This document shows positions 41,545-50,840 of a stretch of DNA of 64,000 nucleotides, one piece after another. Numbering within the stretch: the first letter of the stretch is position 1; every line of letters starts with the position of its first letter. The stretch is from an uncultured Collinsella sp. Lineage in GTDB: Bacteria > Actinomycetota > Coriobacteriia > Coriobacteriales > Coriobacteriaceae. Below the pieces are notes generated by a model. It had not been told where the DNA came from and made no database searches. It saw only the letters and a program-made list of their open reading frames with translations. A program made the translations under genes and the position numbers. Location of the stretch: contig CAAEVV010000027.1 of the NCBI GenBank assembly GCA_900759565.1, positions 1-64,000 of the forward strand. The letters run 5' to 3'.

Positions 41545-42687
41545 GTGGTTAAGGCACTCAAAATTGAGATATTCCTGCTATGCATGATTGTTCTTATCGG
41601 GCTTGCCGCACGAAGCCGCCGCTCCTTGTTCTCGAGCACCCAGCAGCTCTTGTTTAGCATGCTGGGCTACACGTCTGCTGCCTACATTTTCTTCGATATG
41701 ATCTGGACGCTCTCGGACGGCGTGAGCACTCCTGTAGGCATCACGGCCAACTGGATTTCCAACGCGGTCTCGTTTTCGCTGTTCGCCATCGCGTGCCTCA
41801 TTTGGTTTTTCTATTCCGAGACAGTGCAGGGCTCTCGCCTTTTGACCGCGCGCTATAGGGTGGCGCTCGTGACGTTGCCAACCGTATTGGTGGTCGTGCT
41901 GGCATTTACCAGCTACTGGACGCACGCTATGTTCTATATCGATGCGCAGGGCGTATATCGTCGCGGAGCGCTTTATATGATTCAACCTATCGTTAGCTAC
42001 TGCTACATCATATATACGTCTTTGCATGCCTTTATTCAGACTCGAAAAGTCGAAAGTCTGCAAAAGAAGGCCATTTATCGCACCCTCGCCTTTTTTGCGG
42101 TTCCCGCTCTGGTGGGTGGTACCTTCCAGGTTTTGTTTTCGGTACCGGGCCTTTGCGTCGGTATAACGCTGAGCATCCTGCTGCTCTACATCATCTACCA
42201 GGAGCAGCTGATCTCGACCGACCCGTTGACTGGCCTCAACAATCGCAACCGTTTTGAGACCTATATGCTGTCGCTGTTCTCGGGTGCTGACCAGGCCGAT
42301 GATGTGTATCTGCTTATGATGGATGCCGACGGCTTTAAGCAAATTAACGACCGGTATGGACATGTTGAGGGCGATCATGCCCTCCAGGTCATATCTGCTA
42401 CGCTCAAAGAGGTCTGCTCGGCGTCCGGTGGCTTCATCGCGCGCTATGGTGGCGATGAGTTCGTGGTGTTTCAAAAGGCGACGGCGGAGCAGGATATCAT
42501 GCATCTGTGCGCGACAATCAACGACGAGCTCGCGCGCGCCGAGGTTCCGTATCTGTTGCGGATGTCCATCGGCTACGCGCGGGTTGGTGATGGCGTCGAT
42601 ACCTGGCAAGACTTGCTTCGCGCTGCCGACGCGGAGCTCTACCGCGTCAAGGCCGAGAAGAAGAAAGCCGGCGTACAAATACGCTAG
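41545..42687 (+). CDS. Membrane diguanylate cyclase (GGDEF)
   Basis: A 380-residue protein from the GTG at 41545, which follows AGGGATGG; a TTG at 41527 is possible. The first 215 residues hold about six transmembrane helices acting as a sensor. The GGDEF domain begins at TDPLTGLNNRNRF and has the intact signature RYGGDEFVVF, so it should make c-di-GMP. The inhibitory I-site RxxD, usually five residues before GGDEF, is absent (SGGFIA there). C-di-GMP receptors or phosphodiesterases are not seen nearby. Confidence 0.88.
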   Translation: MVKALKIEIFLLCMIVLIGLAARSRRSLFSSTQQLLFSMLGYTSAAYIFFDMIWTLSDGVSTPVGITANWISNAVSFSLFAIACLIWFFYSETVQGSRLLTARYRVALVTLPTVLVVVLAFTSYWTHAMFYIDAQGVYRRGALYMIQPIVSYCYIIYTSLHAFIQTRKVESLQKKAIYRTLAFFAVPALVGGTFQVLFSVPGLCVGITLSILLLYIIYQEQLISTDPLTGLNNRNRFETYMLSLFSGADQADDVYLLMMDADGFKQINDRYGHVEGDHALQVISATLKEVCSASGGFIARYGGDEFVVFQKATAEQDIMHLCATINDELARAEVPYLLRMSIGYARVGDGVDTWQDLLRAADAELYRVKAEKKKAGVQIR

Positions 42688-42726
42688 AAAAGGGGCATAC
42701 GACCGTGTTTGGTCGTGCGCCCCTTT
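42688..42726. terminator. Intrinsic terminator after the diguanylate cyclase gene
   Basis: AAAAGGGGC and an ACGACC stem pair with GGTCGT and GCCCCTTTT around GTGTTT. The flanking A and T runs allow use on both strands, but the gene ending here is on the plus strand. Confidence 0.85.
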
Positions 42727-42875
42727 TGCGTTTGTGGGGGGCCACCGGCCATAATGCCCAGGCGCGGTGCGGCGAGACGGGCGTCTGCCGCCGCGACTCG
42801 GTACGAAATCAACGAGAACCAGTGTGCTCCATTAAGCTAAAGTATGCGAATGCCCTCCCTAAAAAGGTGAGCTCG

Positions 42876-43811
42876 CTAGGCTTTTTTGGGTTTGTTGACG
42901 ATGATGATGCCGCCGCAGACCAACAACAGGGCAACGATGACGGTAACGGGGCTCGTGCCCGCGCCTTCGCCGAGCAGCAGCGCGCTCAGCAGCACACCAA
43001 AGACGGGGTTCATAAACCCAAAGACCGAGACGCGGCTGACGGGGTTGACGGCAAGCAGGCGCGACCACAGCGAGTAGGCGACCGCGGAGATAAGCGCCAT
43101 GTAGATGATGAGCGCGATGGCGGGGGCAATCGCCGTGGGGGAGAGCGCGCCACCCATCAAAAAGCCGATGGCGGTGAGGACCAGGCCGCCGACCAAGAAC
43201 TGCCACCCGGCAAGCAAGACGCCGTCGTGCTCACGCGAGAAGATACCGATCAGGCAGGTCGAAAGGGCACCCGCGACGGTGGAGGCTAGGATAAAACCCT
43301 CGCCGTCGAGCGTAAAGCCAAAGGTGCCGTCCGCGCCCGAAAGGTTGACGAGCGCGACGCCGGCAAAGCCCAGTACGCAGCCGAGCACTTTGGCCGCATT
43401 GAGCTTCTCGGTGCGAAACGCCAGGGCGGCAAAGAGGATTGCGAGGAAGTTGGCGCTGGCCTCGATGATGGAGCTCGACATGGCGCTGGCGCGCGAGAGG
43501 CCCAGGTAGAAAAAGAAGTACTGCCCGATAGTCTGGAAGAGCGACAAGACAAAGATGGGCTTGATGTCGCGAGCCTGCGGAACGAGCGGTCGGCGCTGGG
43601 CCACGCTCATGCCAACAATGACCAGCATGCCGGCAAGGGTGAAGCGCAGGCCCGCGAAGAGCAGCTGCGAGGCGCTGTCGTGCGCGGGAATACCAAAGAG
43701 GCCGTAGCCGATCTTGATGCAGGGGAAGGCGGAGCCCCAGAGCGCGCAGCAAACGAGACAGCCCAGGATGAGTCCGGGCAGGGTGGCGAGATACGGCTTG
43801 CGGCTTTCCAT
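42876..43811 (-). CDS. EamA/DMT-family transporter
   Basis: A 311-residue protein with ten hydrophobic helices in two EamA repeats. The N-terminal repeat has CALWGSAFPCIKIGY and the C-terminal repeat has VASTVAGALSTCLIG and PVSRVSVFGFMNPVFGVLLSALLLGE, the usual family end. The ATG at 43811 follows AGGAAGGA. Members export metabolites or amino acids; specificity is not predictable. It is separated from the upstream purL gene by a terminator. Confidence 0.88.
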   Translation of the reverse strand: MESRKPYLATLPGLILGCLVCCALWGSAFPCIKIGYGLFGIPAHDSASQLLFAGLRFTLAGMLVIVGMSVAQRRPLVPQARDIKPIFVLSLFQTIGQYFFFYLGLSRASAMSSSIIEASANFLAILFAALAFRTEKLNAAKVLGCVLGFAGVALVNLSGADGTFGFTLDGEGFILASTVAGALSTCLIGIFSREHDGVLLAGWQFLVGGLVLTAIGFLMGGALSPTAIAPAIALIIYMALISAVAYSLWSRLLAVNPVSRVSVFGFMNPVFGVLLSALLLGEGAGTSPVTVIVALLLVCGGIIIVNKPKKA

Positions 43812-43835
43812 GATGTCCTTCCTACATGCGCGAAG

Positions 43836-43873
43836 CAAAAAAGAACCCGCCACCGGATGTGTCGGTGGCGGGT
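43836..43873 (-). terminator. Intrinsic terminator of purL
   Basis: On the minus strand, ACCCGCCACCG pairs with CGGTGGCGGGT around a 7-nt loop, followed by TCTTTTTT. It lies 38 bp after the purL stop. Confidence 0.9.
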
Positions 43874-43910
43874 GTTGTTACCCGAAGGGATTGTACCCGA
43901 TGGAAACGTA

Positions 43911-46900
43911 TTAAGCGAAGTAGGCTACGCCGCTCTCAAAGATCGGCATGAACTTATCGCCGGGGACATGCTCGGGCACGTTGCGGTACAGGTTGTCGCC
44001 GCGACGCTCGGCATGGCCCATCTTGCCCAGGACGCGGCCGTCGGGGCTCGTGATGCCCTCGATGGCGAGTGCGGATCCGTTGGGGTTGACGGAAAGATCC
44101 ATGCTGGGCTTGCCGTCCTCGCCCACGTACTGCGTGGCGACCTGGCCGTTGGCGATCAGCTGGGCGAGCACTTCGTCATTGGCGACAAAGCGGCCCTCGC
44201 CGTGGCTGATGGCGACGGTGTAGGGGTCGTTCAGGCTGCACTGCGACAGCCACGGGGACAAGTTGGACGAGATGCGGGTGCGCACCAGACGGCTCTGGTG
44301 GCGGCCGATGGTGTTAAAGGTCAGCGTGGGTGCATCCGGTGTGGCGTCGACGATGTCGCCATAGGGCACCAGACCGAGCTTGACCAGGGCCTGGAAGCCG
44401 TTGCAGATGCCCAGCATTAGGCCGTCGCGGGCCTTGAGCAAGTCGCGGACTGCCTCGGTGACCTCGGGAGCGCGGAAGAACGCCGTGATGAACTTGGCGG
44501 AGCCGTCGGGCTCGTCGCCGCCCGAGAAGCCGCCGGGGATCATGACGATCTGGCTCTGGCGGATACGGCGGGCGAGCTCGTGGGTGCTCTCGGCAACGGC
44601 CTCGGGCGTGAGGTTGTTGATCACGAAGGTGTCTGCCTCGGCGCCGGCGGCGCGGAAGGCACGGGCGCTATCGTACTCGCAGTTGTTGCCGGGGAACACG
44701 GGGATGATCACGCGCGGACGGGCGATCCTGGCGCCGCCGAACACGTGGATGTCCTTGGCACGGAAGTCGATGGTCTCGACCTCGGCGGTCTCGTCGGCGC
44801 TGCGGTAGGCGAAGACGCTCTCGATGCCGCTCTCCCAGGCCTCCTGAAGCTCGGAGAGCTCGATGACCTCTGAGCCAGTATCGATGACGTAACCCTCAAC
44901 GGTGGTGCCCAGGGGCTCGACGACAACGCCGTCGGCGACCTCGGGCAGCTCGGCGTCATCGGCGAGCTCGACGATAAAGCTGCCGTAAAGCGGAGTGAAG
45001 AGGCTCTCTACGTCCACATCCTCGGCAAGCTCGATGCCGATCTGGTTGCCGACGCACATCTTAAAGAGGCTCTCGGCACCGCAGCCGTAGCCGGGCGTGG
45101 AGACGGCCAGGGCGTTACCGGTGGCGGTGAGCGCCTCGACGGCGTCAAACGCGGCGAGCAGCTGCTGAGCGTCGGGGCGGTAGTCCTCGCCATAGGTGGC
45201 GGGGGCGATGCGCACGACGCGATGCGTCAGGCCCTTGAACTCGGGCGAGACGGCACGGGCGGCCTTGCCCACGGCAACAGCGAAGCTGATCAGAGTCGGC
45301 GGAACGTTGAGCTCGCCGGCCTCGTCCTCAAACGAGCCGCTCATGGAATCCTTGCCGCCGATGGCGCCGGCACCCAGGTCGACCTGGGCCATAAGGGCGC
45401 CCAGGACGGCTGCCATGGGCTTGCCCCAACGCTCGGCCTCGGTGCGCAGACGCTCGAAGTACTCCTGGAAGGAGAGGTAGACGCGCTTGTGCTCAAAGCC
45501 GGCGGCAACGAGCTTGGCGATGGATTCGACCACGGACAGGTATGCGCCCGCAAACTGGTCGGCTTCCATCAGGTATGGGTTGAAGCCCCATGCCATAGCG
45601 CTCGCCGTGGTGGTCTCGCCGTCCACGGGGAACTTGGCGACCATGGCCGAGCTGGGGGTGAGCTGCGTCTTGCCGCCAAAGGGCATGAGCACGGTCGCAG
45701 CGCCGATGGTGGAGTCGAAGCGCTCGGAAAGGCCCTTGTTGGAGGCGACGTTGAGGTCGGTGACCAGCGAGGTCATGCGCTCGGCAAGCGTGGTGCCGGC
45801 CCAGCTGGGCTGCCACACGCTGCGGGCGCACACGTGGGCGACCTGGTGCTTGGGCGCACCGTTGGAGTTGAGGAATTCGCGGGACAGGTCGACGATGGCG
45901 ACGCCGTTCCAGGCCATGCGCATGCGCGGCTCGGCGGTAACCTCGGCGATAACGGTCGCCTCCAGGTTCTCTTCGGCGGCGTAGCCCATGAACTCATCGA
46001 CGTCACCATCGGCGACGGCGCAGGCCATGCGCTCCTGGGACTCGGAGATGGCGAGCTCGGTGCCGTCAAGACCGTCGTACTTCTTGGTCACGGTATCAAG
46101 GTCGACATACAGGCCGTCGGCAAGCTCGCCTACGGCGACCGAGACGCCGCCGGCGCCAAAGTCGTTGCAGCGCTTGATCAGGCGGCAGGCGTCGCCGCGG
46201 CGGAAGAGGCGCTGCAGCTTGCGCTCGACCGGGGCGTTGCCCTTCTGGACCTCGGCGCCCGAGGTCTCGATGGACTCGGTGTTCTGAGTCTTGGAGGAGC
46301 CGGTGGCACCGCCGATGCCGTCACGGCCGGTGCGGCCGCCCAGCAGGATGATCTTGTCAGTGGGGGCGGGGCACTCGCGGCGCACGTGGTTTGCCGGGGT
46401 AGCGCCCACGACGGCGCCGACCTCCATGCGCTTGGCCACGTAGCCGGGGTGATAGAGCTCGTTGACTTGGCCGGTGGCAAGGCCGATCTGGTTGCCGTAG
46501 CTGGAGTAGCCGGCGGCAGCGGTGGTTACGAGCTTGCGCTGCGGCAGCTTGCCCTCGAGCGTCTCGGACACGGGGACGGTGGGGTCGCCGGCGCCGGTGA
46601 CACGCATGGCCTGGTACACGTAGCTGCGGCCCGAGAGCGGGTCGCGGATGGCGCCGCCCACGCAGGTGGCGGCACCGCCGAAGGGCTCGATCTCGGTCGG
46701 GTGGTTGTGGGTCTCGTTCTTAAACAGGAACAGCCAGTCCTGGTCCTCGCCGTCGACATCGACCTTCACCTTGACGGTGCAGGCGTTGATCTCCTCGGAC
46801 TCGTCGACATCGGTCATGACGCCGGTCTTCTTAAGGTACTTGGCGCCGATGGTGCCCATGTCCATGAGGCAGACGGGCTTGGCGTCGCGACCGAGCTCGT

Positions 46901-47657
46901 GGCGCATCTCCATATAGCGGTCGAAGGCCTGCTGCACCACGGCGTCGTCGATCGTCACGTCGTCCAGGACGGTGCCGAAGGTGGTGTGGCGGCAGTGGTC
47001 GGACCAGTAGGTGTCGATCACGCGGATTTCAGTGATGGTGGGGTCGCGGTCCTCATCGCGGAAGTACTGCTGGCAGAAGGCGATGTCCGCCTCGTCCATG
47101 GCAAGGCCGCGATCGGCGATAAAGGCGGCAAGACCGGCCTCGTCGAGCTCGCGGAAGCCGTCGAGCACCTCGACGGGCTGGGGCTCGGGGGTCTCCATGT
47201 ACAGCGTCTCGGGCAGGTCGAGCGAGGCGATGCGCGCCTCGACGGGGTTCACCACGTAGTGCTTGATGGCCTCGATGGCGGCCTCGTCCAGGGCGCCCGA
47301 GATCATATAGACCTTGGCGGAGCGCACGGCGGGGCGCTCGCCCTGGCTGATGAGCTGCACGCACTCGCTGGCGGAGTCAGCGCGCTGGTCAAACTGGCCG
47401 GGCAGGAATTCGACGGCAAAGACGGCGCCATCGCTTGCGGGGAGCTCGTCGTAGGTCACATCGACCTGGGGCTCGCTAAAGACGGTCGGCACGCAGGAGC
47501 GGAAAAGCTCCTCGTCGATGCCCTCGACGTCGTAGCGGTTGATGATCCTCAGGGCCTCGATGCCCTTGATGCCGAGAATCTCGGTCAGCTCGCCCTTGAG
47601 CTGCTGAGCCTCGACGTCGAACCCGGGTTTCTTCTCCACGTAGATACGAGAGACCAT
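43911..47657 (-). CDS. purL: Phosphoribosylformylglycinamidine synthase, single-chain type
   Basis: A 1248-residue enzyme that converts FGAR, glutamine and ATP to FGAM in purine synthesis. It is the one-chain form in which synthase and glutaminase are fused, as in clostridia and enterobacteria. The ATG at 47657 begins MVSRIYVEKK, with AAGGCAGGA upstream. Visible segments are DTYWSDHCRHTTF, HNHPTEIEPFGGAATCVGG, VGATPANHVRRECP, GGRTGRDGIGGATGSS and GGKDSMSG. The C-terminal glutaminase shows VIIPVFPGNNCEYD, MIPGGFSGGDEPDGSAK and the Cys nucleophile in GICNGFQAL. Other pur genes are not adjacent. The long open frame on the opposite strand is a shadow of its codon bias. Confidence 0.96.
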   Translation of the reverse strand: MVSRIYVEKKPGFDVEAQQLKGELTEILGIKGIEALRIINRYDVEGIDEELFRSCVPTVFSEPQVDVTYDELPASDGAVFAVEFLPGQFDQRADSASECVQLISQGERPAVRSAKVYMISGALDEAAIEAIKHYVVNPVEARIASLDLPETLYMETPEPQPVEVLDGFRELDEAGLAAFIADRGLAMDEADIAFCQQYFRDEDRDPTITEIRVIDTYWSDHCRHTTFGTVLDDVTIDDAVVQQAFDRYMEMRHELGRDAKPVCLMDMGTIGAKYLKKTGVMTDVDESEEINACTVKVKVDVDGEDQDWLFLFKNETHNHPTEIEPFGGAATCVGGAIRDPLSGRSYVYQAMRVTGAGDPTVPVSETLEGKLPQRKLVTTAAAGYSSYGNQIGLATGQVNELYHPGYVAKRMEVGAVVGATPANHVRRECPAPTDKIILLGGRTGRDGIGGATGSSKTQNTESIETSGAEVQKGNAPVERKLQRLFRRGDACRLIKRCNDFGAGGVSVAVGELADGLYVDLDTVTKKYDGLDGTELAISESQERMACAVADGDVDEFMGYAAEENLEATVIAEVTAEPRMRMAWNGVAIVDLSREFLNSNGAPKHQVAHVCARSVWQPSWAGTTLAERMTSLVTDLNVASNKGLSERFDSTIGAATVLMPFGGKTQLTPSSAMVAKFPVDGETTTASAMAWGFNPYLMEADQFAGAYLSVVESIAKLVAAGFEHKRVYLSFQEYFERLRTEAERWGKPMAAVLGALMAQVDLGAGAIGGKDSMSGSFEDEAGELNVPPTLISFAVAVGKAARAVSPEFKGLTHRVVRIAPATYGEDYRPDAQQLLAAFDAVEALTATGNALAVSTPGYGCGAESLFKMCVGNQIGIELAEDVDVESLFTPLYGSFIVELADDAELPEVADGVVVEPLGTTVEGYVIDTGSEVIELSELQEAWESGIESVFAYRSADETAEVETIDFRAKDIHVFGGARIARPRVIIPVFPGNNCEYDSARAFRAAGAEADTFVINNLTPEAVAESTHELARRIRQSQIVMIPGGFSGGDEPDGSAKFITAFFRAPEVTEAVRDLLKARDGLMLGICNGFQALVKLGLVPYGDIVDATPDAPTLTFNTIGRHQSRLVRTRISSNLSPWLSQCSLNDPYTVAISHGEGRFVANDEVLAQLIANGQVATQYVGEDGKPSMDLSVNPNGSALAIEGITSPDGRVLGKMGHAERRGDNLYRNVPEHVPGDKFMPIFESGVAYFA

Positions 47658-47841
47658 TGGTTCCTGCCTTCCTGATCGGTTGGGCGTACGGTACGGTATG
47701 CGGCAGCGGTCGGTTTGCGGGGTCTGCCCTGCGGTCGCCTTGAGCCACATGTTTGTAAACCTCACTATGATACGACAGCTCACGGCGCGTTGAGGACGGC
47801 GAGGGTGCTACAGTGAAGCGCAAACAAGAGAAAGGCATCAC

Positions 47842-49404
47842 ATGGCATTCGTTTCACTCGCCATCATCGCGCTCGTGGCCTTTGCAAGCCCCTTCATCGC
47901 CTCGGCGATTCCCGGAAAGCCCGTTCCCGAGACGGTCTTTTTGCTCGTGTTCGGCGCGGTGCTGGGACCCCATATGCTCGGCATTATCCATGTAGATGCC
48001 GAGGTCTCGCTGGTGTCCGAGCTGGGCCTGGCCTTTTTGTTCCTGCTTGCCGGCTTTGAGATCGACCCCAAGAGCATCACGGGCGTCGAGGGGCGCTACG
48101 GCTTGGCGACGTGGGTCGTCACGTTTGGTATCGCCTGGCTTGCCGTGCGCTTTACCCCGTGGTTCTCGGTCAGTCATTTCGACGGTATCGCCGTGACGCT
48201 TGCCCTCACTTCGACGGCGCTCGGCACGCTCGTGCCCATCATGCGTGAACGTTCGCTCACCGGCACGCGCGTGGGCGACTCGATTCTCGCGTATGGCACC
48301 TGGGGCGAGCTCGGTCCCGTGCTCGCCATGTCGGTGTTGCTGTCTGCCCGCACCGGCATCCAAACGCTCGTAATCCTTGGCTTGTTTGCGGTGGTCTGCG
48401 TGTTGCTGGCCGTGGTCCCAAGCCGCTCCAAGCGCGTCGGCAGCCGCTTCTTTGCGTTTGTCGAGGAACGCGCCGATACCACGTCGCAGACCTTCGTGCG
48501 CCTGACGGTGCTCATCCTGGTCACGCTCGTGGCGTTCTCGGCCATCTTTGACCTCGACATCGTGTTGGGTTCTTTTGCCGCCGGCTTTGTCCTGCGCTAT
48601 ATCATCCCCGAGGGCAACCATACGCTCGAGACCAAGCTCGACGGCCTGGCCTACGGCTTTTTGATTCCGGTGTTCTTTACCGTATCGGGCGCAAAGATCG
48701 ACCTGACGGCCGTGGCGTCGCGCCCGGGCTTGCTCGCGGGTTTTATCGTGGCGTTGCTGATCATTCGCGCCGTGCCGATTCTCATCTCTATGGGCATTTG
48801 TCCCGTGACGCGCGATGTGTCGGCGTACGGCCGCATTACCGTGGCCCTGTACTGCACCACGGCCCTGCCGATCATCGTTGCCGTGACGAGCGTTGCCGTC
48901 AACGCGGGCGCGCTGTCGCAAGATATTGCGTCGGTCATGGTTGCCGCCGGTGCCATCACGGTGTTCTTGATGCCGTTGCTCGCGCAGCTCTTCTACCGCG
49001 TGGTCGACGCCGCGCCGGTCGCCGCCGTGGCAGAAGTTGCCGAGCATCCATCCGATGCGCTCGACATCCTGCGCGCCCATCACGATTTGGCGAGCCTGCT
49101 CGCACGCGAGCACGAGCTGCTGACCTCGCATGGTCACGGTCGCGTATTCGAGGGCCTGCCTACGCTCGATACGATTGCCGAGCATCTTTCCGCCGAGGCA
49201 GCGAGCGGCCACATCGATGCTCGCATCGTGGACGCGGCGCATCTTCTTGCCGATAAGACCTACGGTGATGAGGTCGACCCGTCCGAGCTGACTCCGCGTG
49301 AGCGCCGCCGCCTGGAGCGCGCCAAGCTCGCCGTGCGCGAATACCGCCGCCGCATGCTGGAGCTCTATGCGCGCGATGAAGCCCAGGACGACGACGGCAG
49401 GTAG
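47842..49404 (+). CDS. CPA2-family cation:proton antiporter
   Basis: A 520-residue protein with about twelve hydrophobic segments over the first 395 residues, then a hydrophilic C-terminal region of about 125 residues (rich in Ala, Arg, Glu, His). Conserved features are PVPETVFLLVFGAVLGPHML, ELGLAFLFLLAGFEID (the acidic FxxGxE/D motif) and ALTSTALGTLVPIM. It probably exchanges Na+ or K+ for H+. The C-terminal tail is not a TrkA-N domain and may be regulatory. AAAGG lies upstream of the ATG. A tandem hairpin array follows its stop. Confidence 0.85.
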   Translation: MAFVSLAIIALVAFASPFIASAIPGKPVPETVFLLVFGAVLGPHMLGIIHVDAEVSLVSELGLAFLFLLAGFEIDPKSITGVEGRYGLATWVVTFGIAWLAVRFTPWFSVSHFDGIAVTLALTSTALGTLVPIMRERSLTGTRVGDSILAYGTWGELGPVLAMSVLLSARTGIQTLVILGLFAVVCVLLAVVPSRSKRVGSRFFAFVEERADTTSQTFVRLTVLILVTLVAFSAIFDLDIVLGSFAAGFVLRYIIPEGNHTLETKLDGLAYGFLIPVFFTVSGAKIDLTAVASRPGLLAGFIVALLIIRAVPILISMGICPVTRDVSAYGRITVALYCTTALPIIVAVTSVAVNAGALSQDIASVMVAAGAITVFLMPLLAQLFYRVVDAAPVAAVAEVAEHPSDALDILRAHHDLASLLAREHELLTSHGHGRVFEGLPTLDTIAEHLSAEAASGHIDARIVDAAHLLADKTYGDEVDPSELTPRERRRLERAKLAVREYRRRMLELYARDEAQDDDGR

Positions 49405-49417
49405 TCGATACTCTCTC

Positions 49418-49775
49418 GGGGAAGCCGCGTCCCGCTTTGAAGGCTCGAAACGGGACGCGGCTTCCGCATCGGCCCCCATCGGGAAGCCACATCCCAGAAT
49501 GGACGCTCAGAGCGGGATGCAGTTTCCGCTTTGGACCCCTGCCGGAAAGCGCGTCCCAGTCTGAAGGTTCAAAATGGGACGTGGTTTCCGAAACAGGGGC
49601 CGTTGGGAAGCTGTGTCCCGGAATGGGCGCCCGGAGTGGGATACCGTTTCCGCAGGAGGCCCATTGCGGAAACGGTATCCCAGAATCGACGTTCAAAACG
49701 GGGTGCAGTTTCCGCAAGGAGGTCCTGGGGAAACCGTGCCCCGTTCTGAGCTGAAATGCCGGGACGCAGCTTCCC
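49418..49775. repeat. Tandem array of six diverged hairpins, 62-bp period
   Basis: Six units start (first GG of the GGAA core) at 49420, 49482, 49544, 49606, 49668 and 49729. Each is an inverted repeat of about 14-bp arms with consensus GGAARCYGYRTCCC, a roughly 16-nt loop (often GAATGRACGYTCAAAR) and a 16-17-nt spacer. Arms in unit 1 are perfect; others keep pairing with different bases. The period is not a multiple of three, and both strands read as frame-shadow ORFs, so it is not coding. It lies between the antiporter gene and a terminator. Confidence 0.85.
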
Positions 49776-49788
49776 TTACAAACAGAAC

Positions 49789-49829
49789 AAGGCGCGCTGC
49801 CTGCGGTTGATGCAGACAGCGCGCCTTTT
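49789..49829. terminator. Bidirectional terminator between antiporter and SDR genes
   Basis: AAGGCGCGCTG pairs with CAGCGCGCCTT (11 bp) around a longer loop with an inner CTGC...GCAG pair; TTG follows on the plus strand. It serves the convergent SDR gene or the antiporter/array transcript. Confidence 0.8.
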
Positions 49830-49871
49830 GCGTTGGGCCTCGTTGAGGTTCGAAGTCGTGGCTTGCGACCT

Positions 49872-50621
49872 TTAGGAGCGGGCGGCTCCGTCGACGGGGA
49901 GCACGGCGCCCGTGACATAGGAGGCCATGTCGCTCGCTAGGAAAACGAATGCGTTGGCGACATCCTCGGGCTCGCCCATGCGACCCAGCGGAATAGTGGC
50001 GATGATGGGCTTAATAACCTCTTCGGGCAGGTTGGCGACCATGTCGGTCTTAGTCACGCCAGGGGCAACGGCGTTGACGCGGATGCCCATGGGGGCGAGC
50101 TCGCGCGAGAGCGACTGGACCATGCCGTTGACGGCAAACTTGGACGTGGGGTAACCGACGCCGGAGGGCTGGCCGTACTTGGCGACCATCGAGCTCGTGG
50201 TAGTGATGGTGCCGCCGTGGCCGGCCTCGGTCATAATCTTGGCGGCCGCCTGGTGACCGTTAAAGACAGCGACGACGTTGAGGTCCATGACCTTTGCAAA
50301 CTCCTCGGCCGTGTAATCCAAAAGGGGCGAGCGCTGGGAGATGCCGGCGTTGTTGACGACCGTATCGAGACCGCCCATGTCGGCTGCGGCCTGCGTAAAG
50401 GCCTCGGTCACGGCCTCGAGTGAGGTGAGGTCGCAGGAGCGGCCCCAGACCTTGGCGTCGGGATAGGCGGCCGCCAGCTTCTCAACGGCCGCGTCGGCAG
50501 TCTCCTGGCGCGAGCCAAAGACGGTGACGGCAGCGCCTTCCTCGATAAAACGGCAGGCGATCGCATAGCCGATACCGCGCGTGCCTCCGGTGATGATTGC
50601 TTTCTTGCCCTCGAGCAACAT
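49872..50621 (-). CDS. Short-chain dehydrogenase/reductase (FabG/7-alpha-HSDH-like)
   Basis: A 249-residue NAD(P)-dependent SDR from the ATG at 50621 (GAGAGGAAG upstream). It shows TGGTRGIG (11-18), the NNAG motif, the catalytic Ser in TTTSSMVAKYG and the YPTSK motif, and PGVTKTDMV after the active site. Length and motifs match FabG and hydroxysteroid dehydrogenases. Gut Collinsella carry hydroxysteroid dehydrogenases that modify bile acids, but sequence alone does not place this one there. It is monocistronic, with the bidirectional terminator downstream. Confidence 0.85.
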   Translation of the reverse strand: MLLEGKKAIITGGTRGIGYAIACRFIEEGAAVTVFGSRQETADAAVEKLAAAYPDAKVWGRSCDLTSLEAVTEAFTQAAADMGGLDTVVNNAGISQRSPLLDYTAEEFAKVMDLNVVAVFNGHQAAAKIMTEAGHGGTITTTSSMVAKYGQPSGVGYPTSKFAVNGMVQSLSRELAPMGIRVNAVAPGVTKTDMVANLPEEVIKPIIATIPLGRMGEPEDVANAFVFLASDMASYVTGAVLPVDGAARS

Positions 50622-50776
50622 GGTGCTTCCTCTCATCGCGGGCGGACATACACGGCACAGCATAGCGGCGGCAAAATACAGCTGCCGTCGCATATCGGCA
50701 AACGGTATCCACGGTTGTTGACGAACGGTCAAGTTGTTCAAACGTTAGTCGACCAGTTCGCTCAAAGGATGTAGCA

Positions 50777-50810
50777 AAAGGGGCTCCCATCCAATCGGAT
50801 AGGAGCCCCT
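50777..50810 (-). terminator. Intrinsic terminator of hom
   Basis: On the minus strand, AGGGGCTCCTATCC pairs with GGATGGGAGCCCCT (one wobble) around a 4-nt loop, followed by TTTGC. It lies about 30 bp after the hom stop. Confidence 0.9.
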
Positions 50811-50840
50811 CATGCGTTATTTGATTTGCCGAGAATCGGG

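Noticed and set aside
45222..47675. 817-aa plus-strand ORF opposite purL
   Set aside because: It is antisense to a clear PurL with all its motifs. The composition (Gly, Ala, Val, His, Leu) is the usual shadow of a high-GC gene.
47658..47841. Purine riboswitch before purL
   Set aside because: I looked for the three-way junction core and conserved loop sequences and did not see them in the 184-bp leader.
47854..49479. 541-aa minus-strand ORF opposite the antiporter
   Set aside because: Antisense shadow; Arg/His/Gly-rich with no recognisable motif, and it ends in the repeat array.
49418..49775. CRISPR array
   Set aside because: The period is regular, but both the repeated and the intervening parts vary and each unit is internally palindromic. 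There are no identical direct repeats with unique spacers, and no cas genes are near.
49160..49918. 252-aa minus-strand ORF and plus-strand ORFs across the hairpin array
   Set aside because: They are open only because of high GC. The 62-bp period rotates the frame each unit, no ribosome site fits, and the minus frame extends into the antiporter gene.
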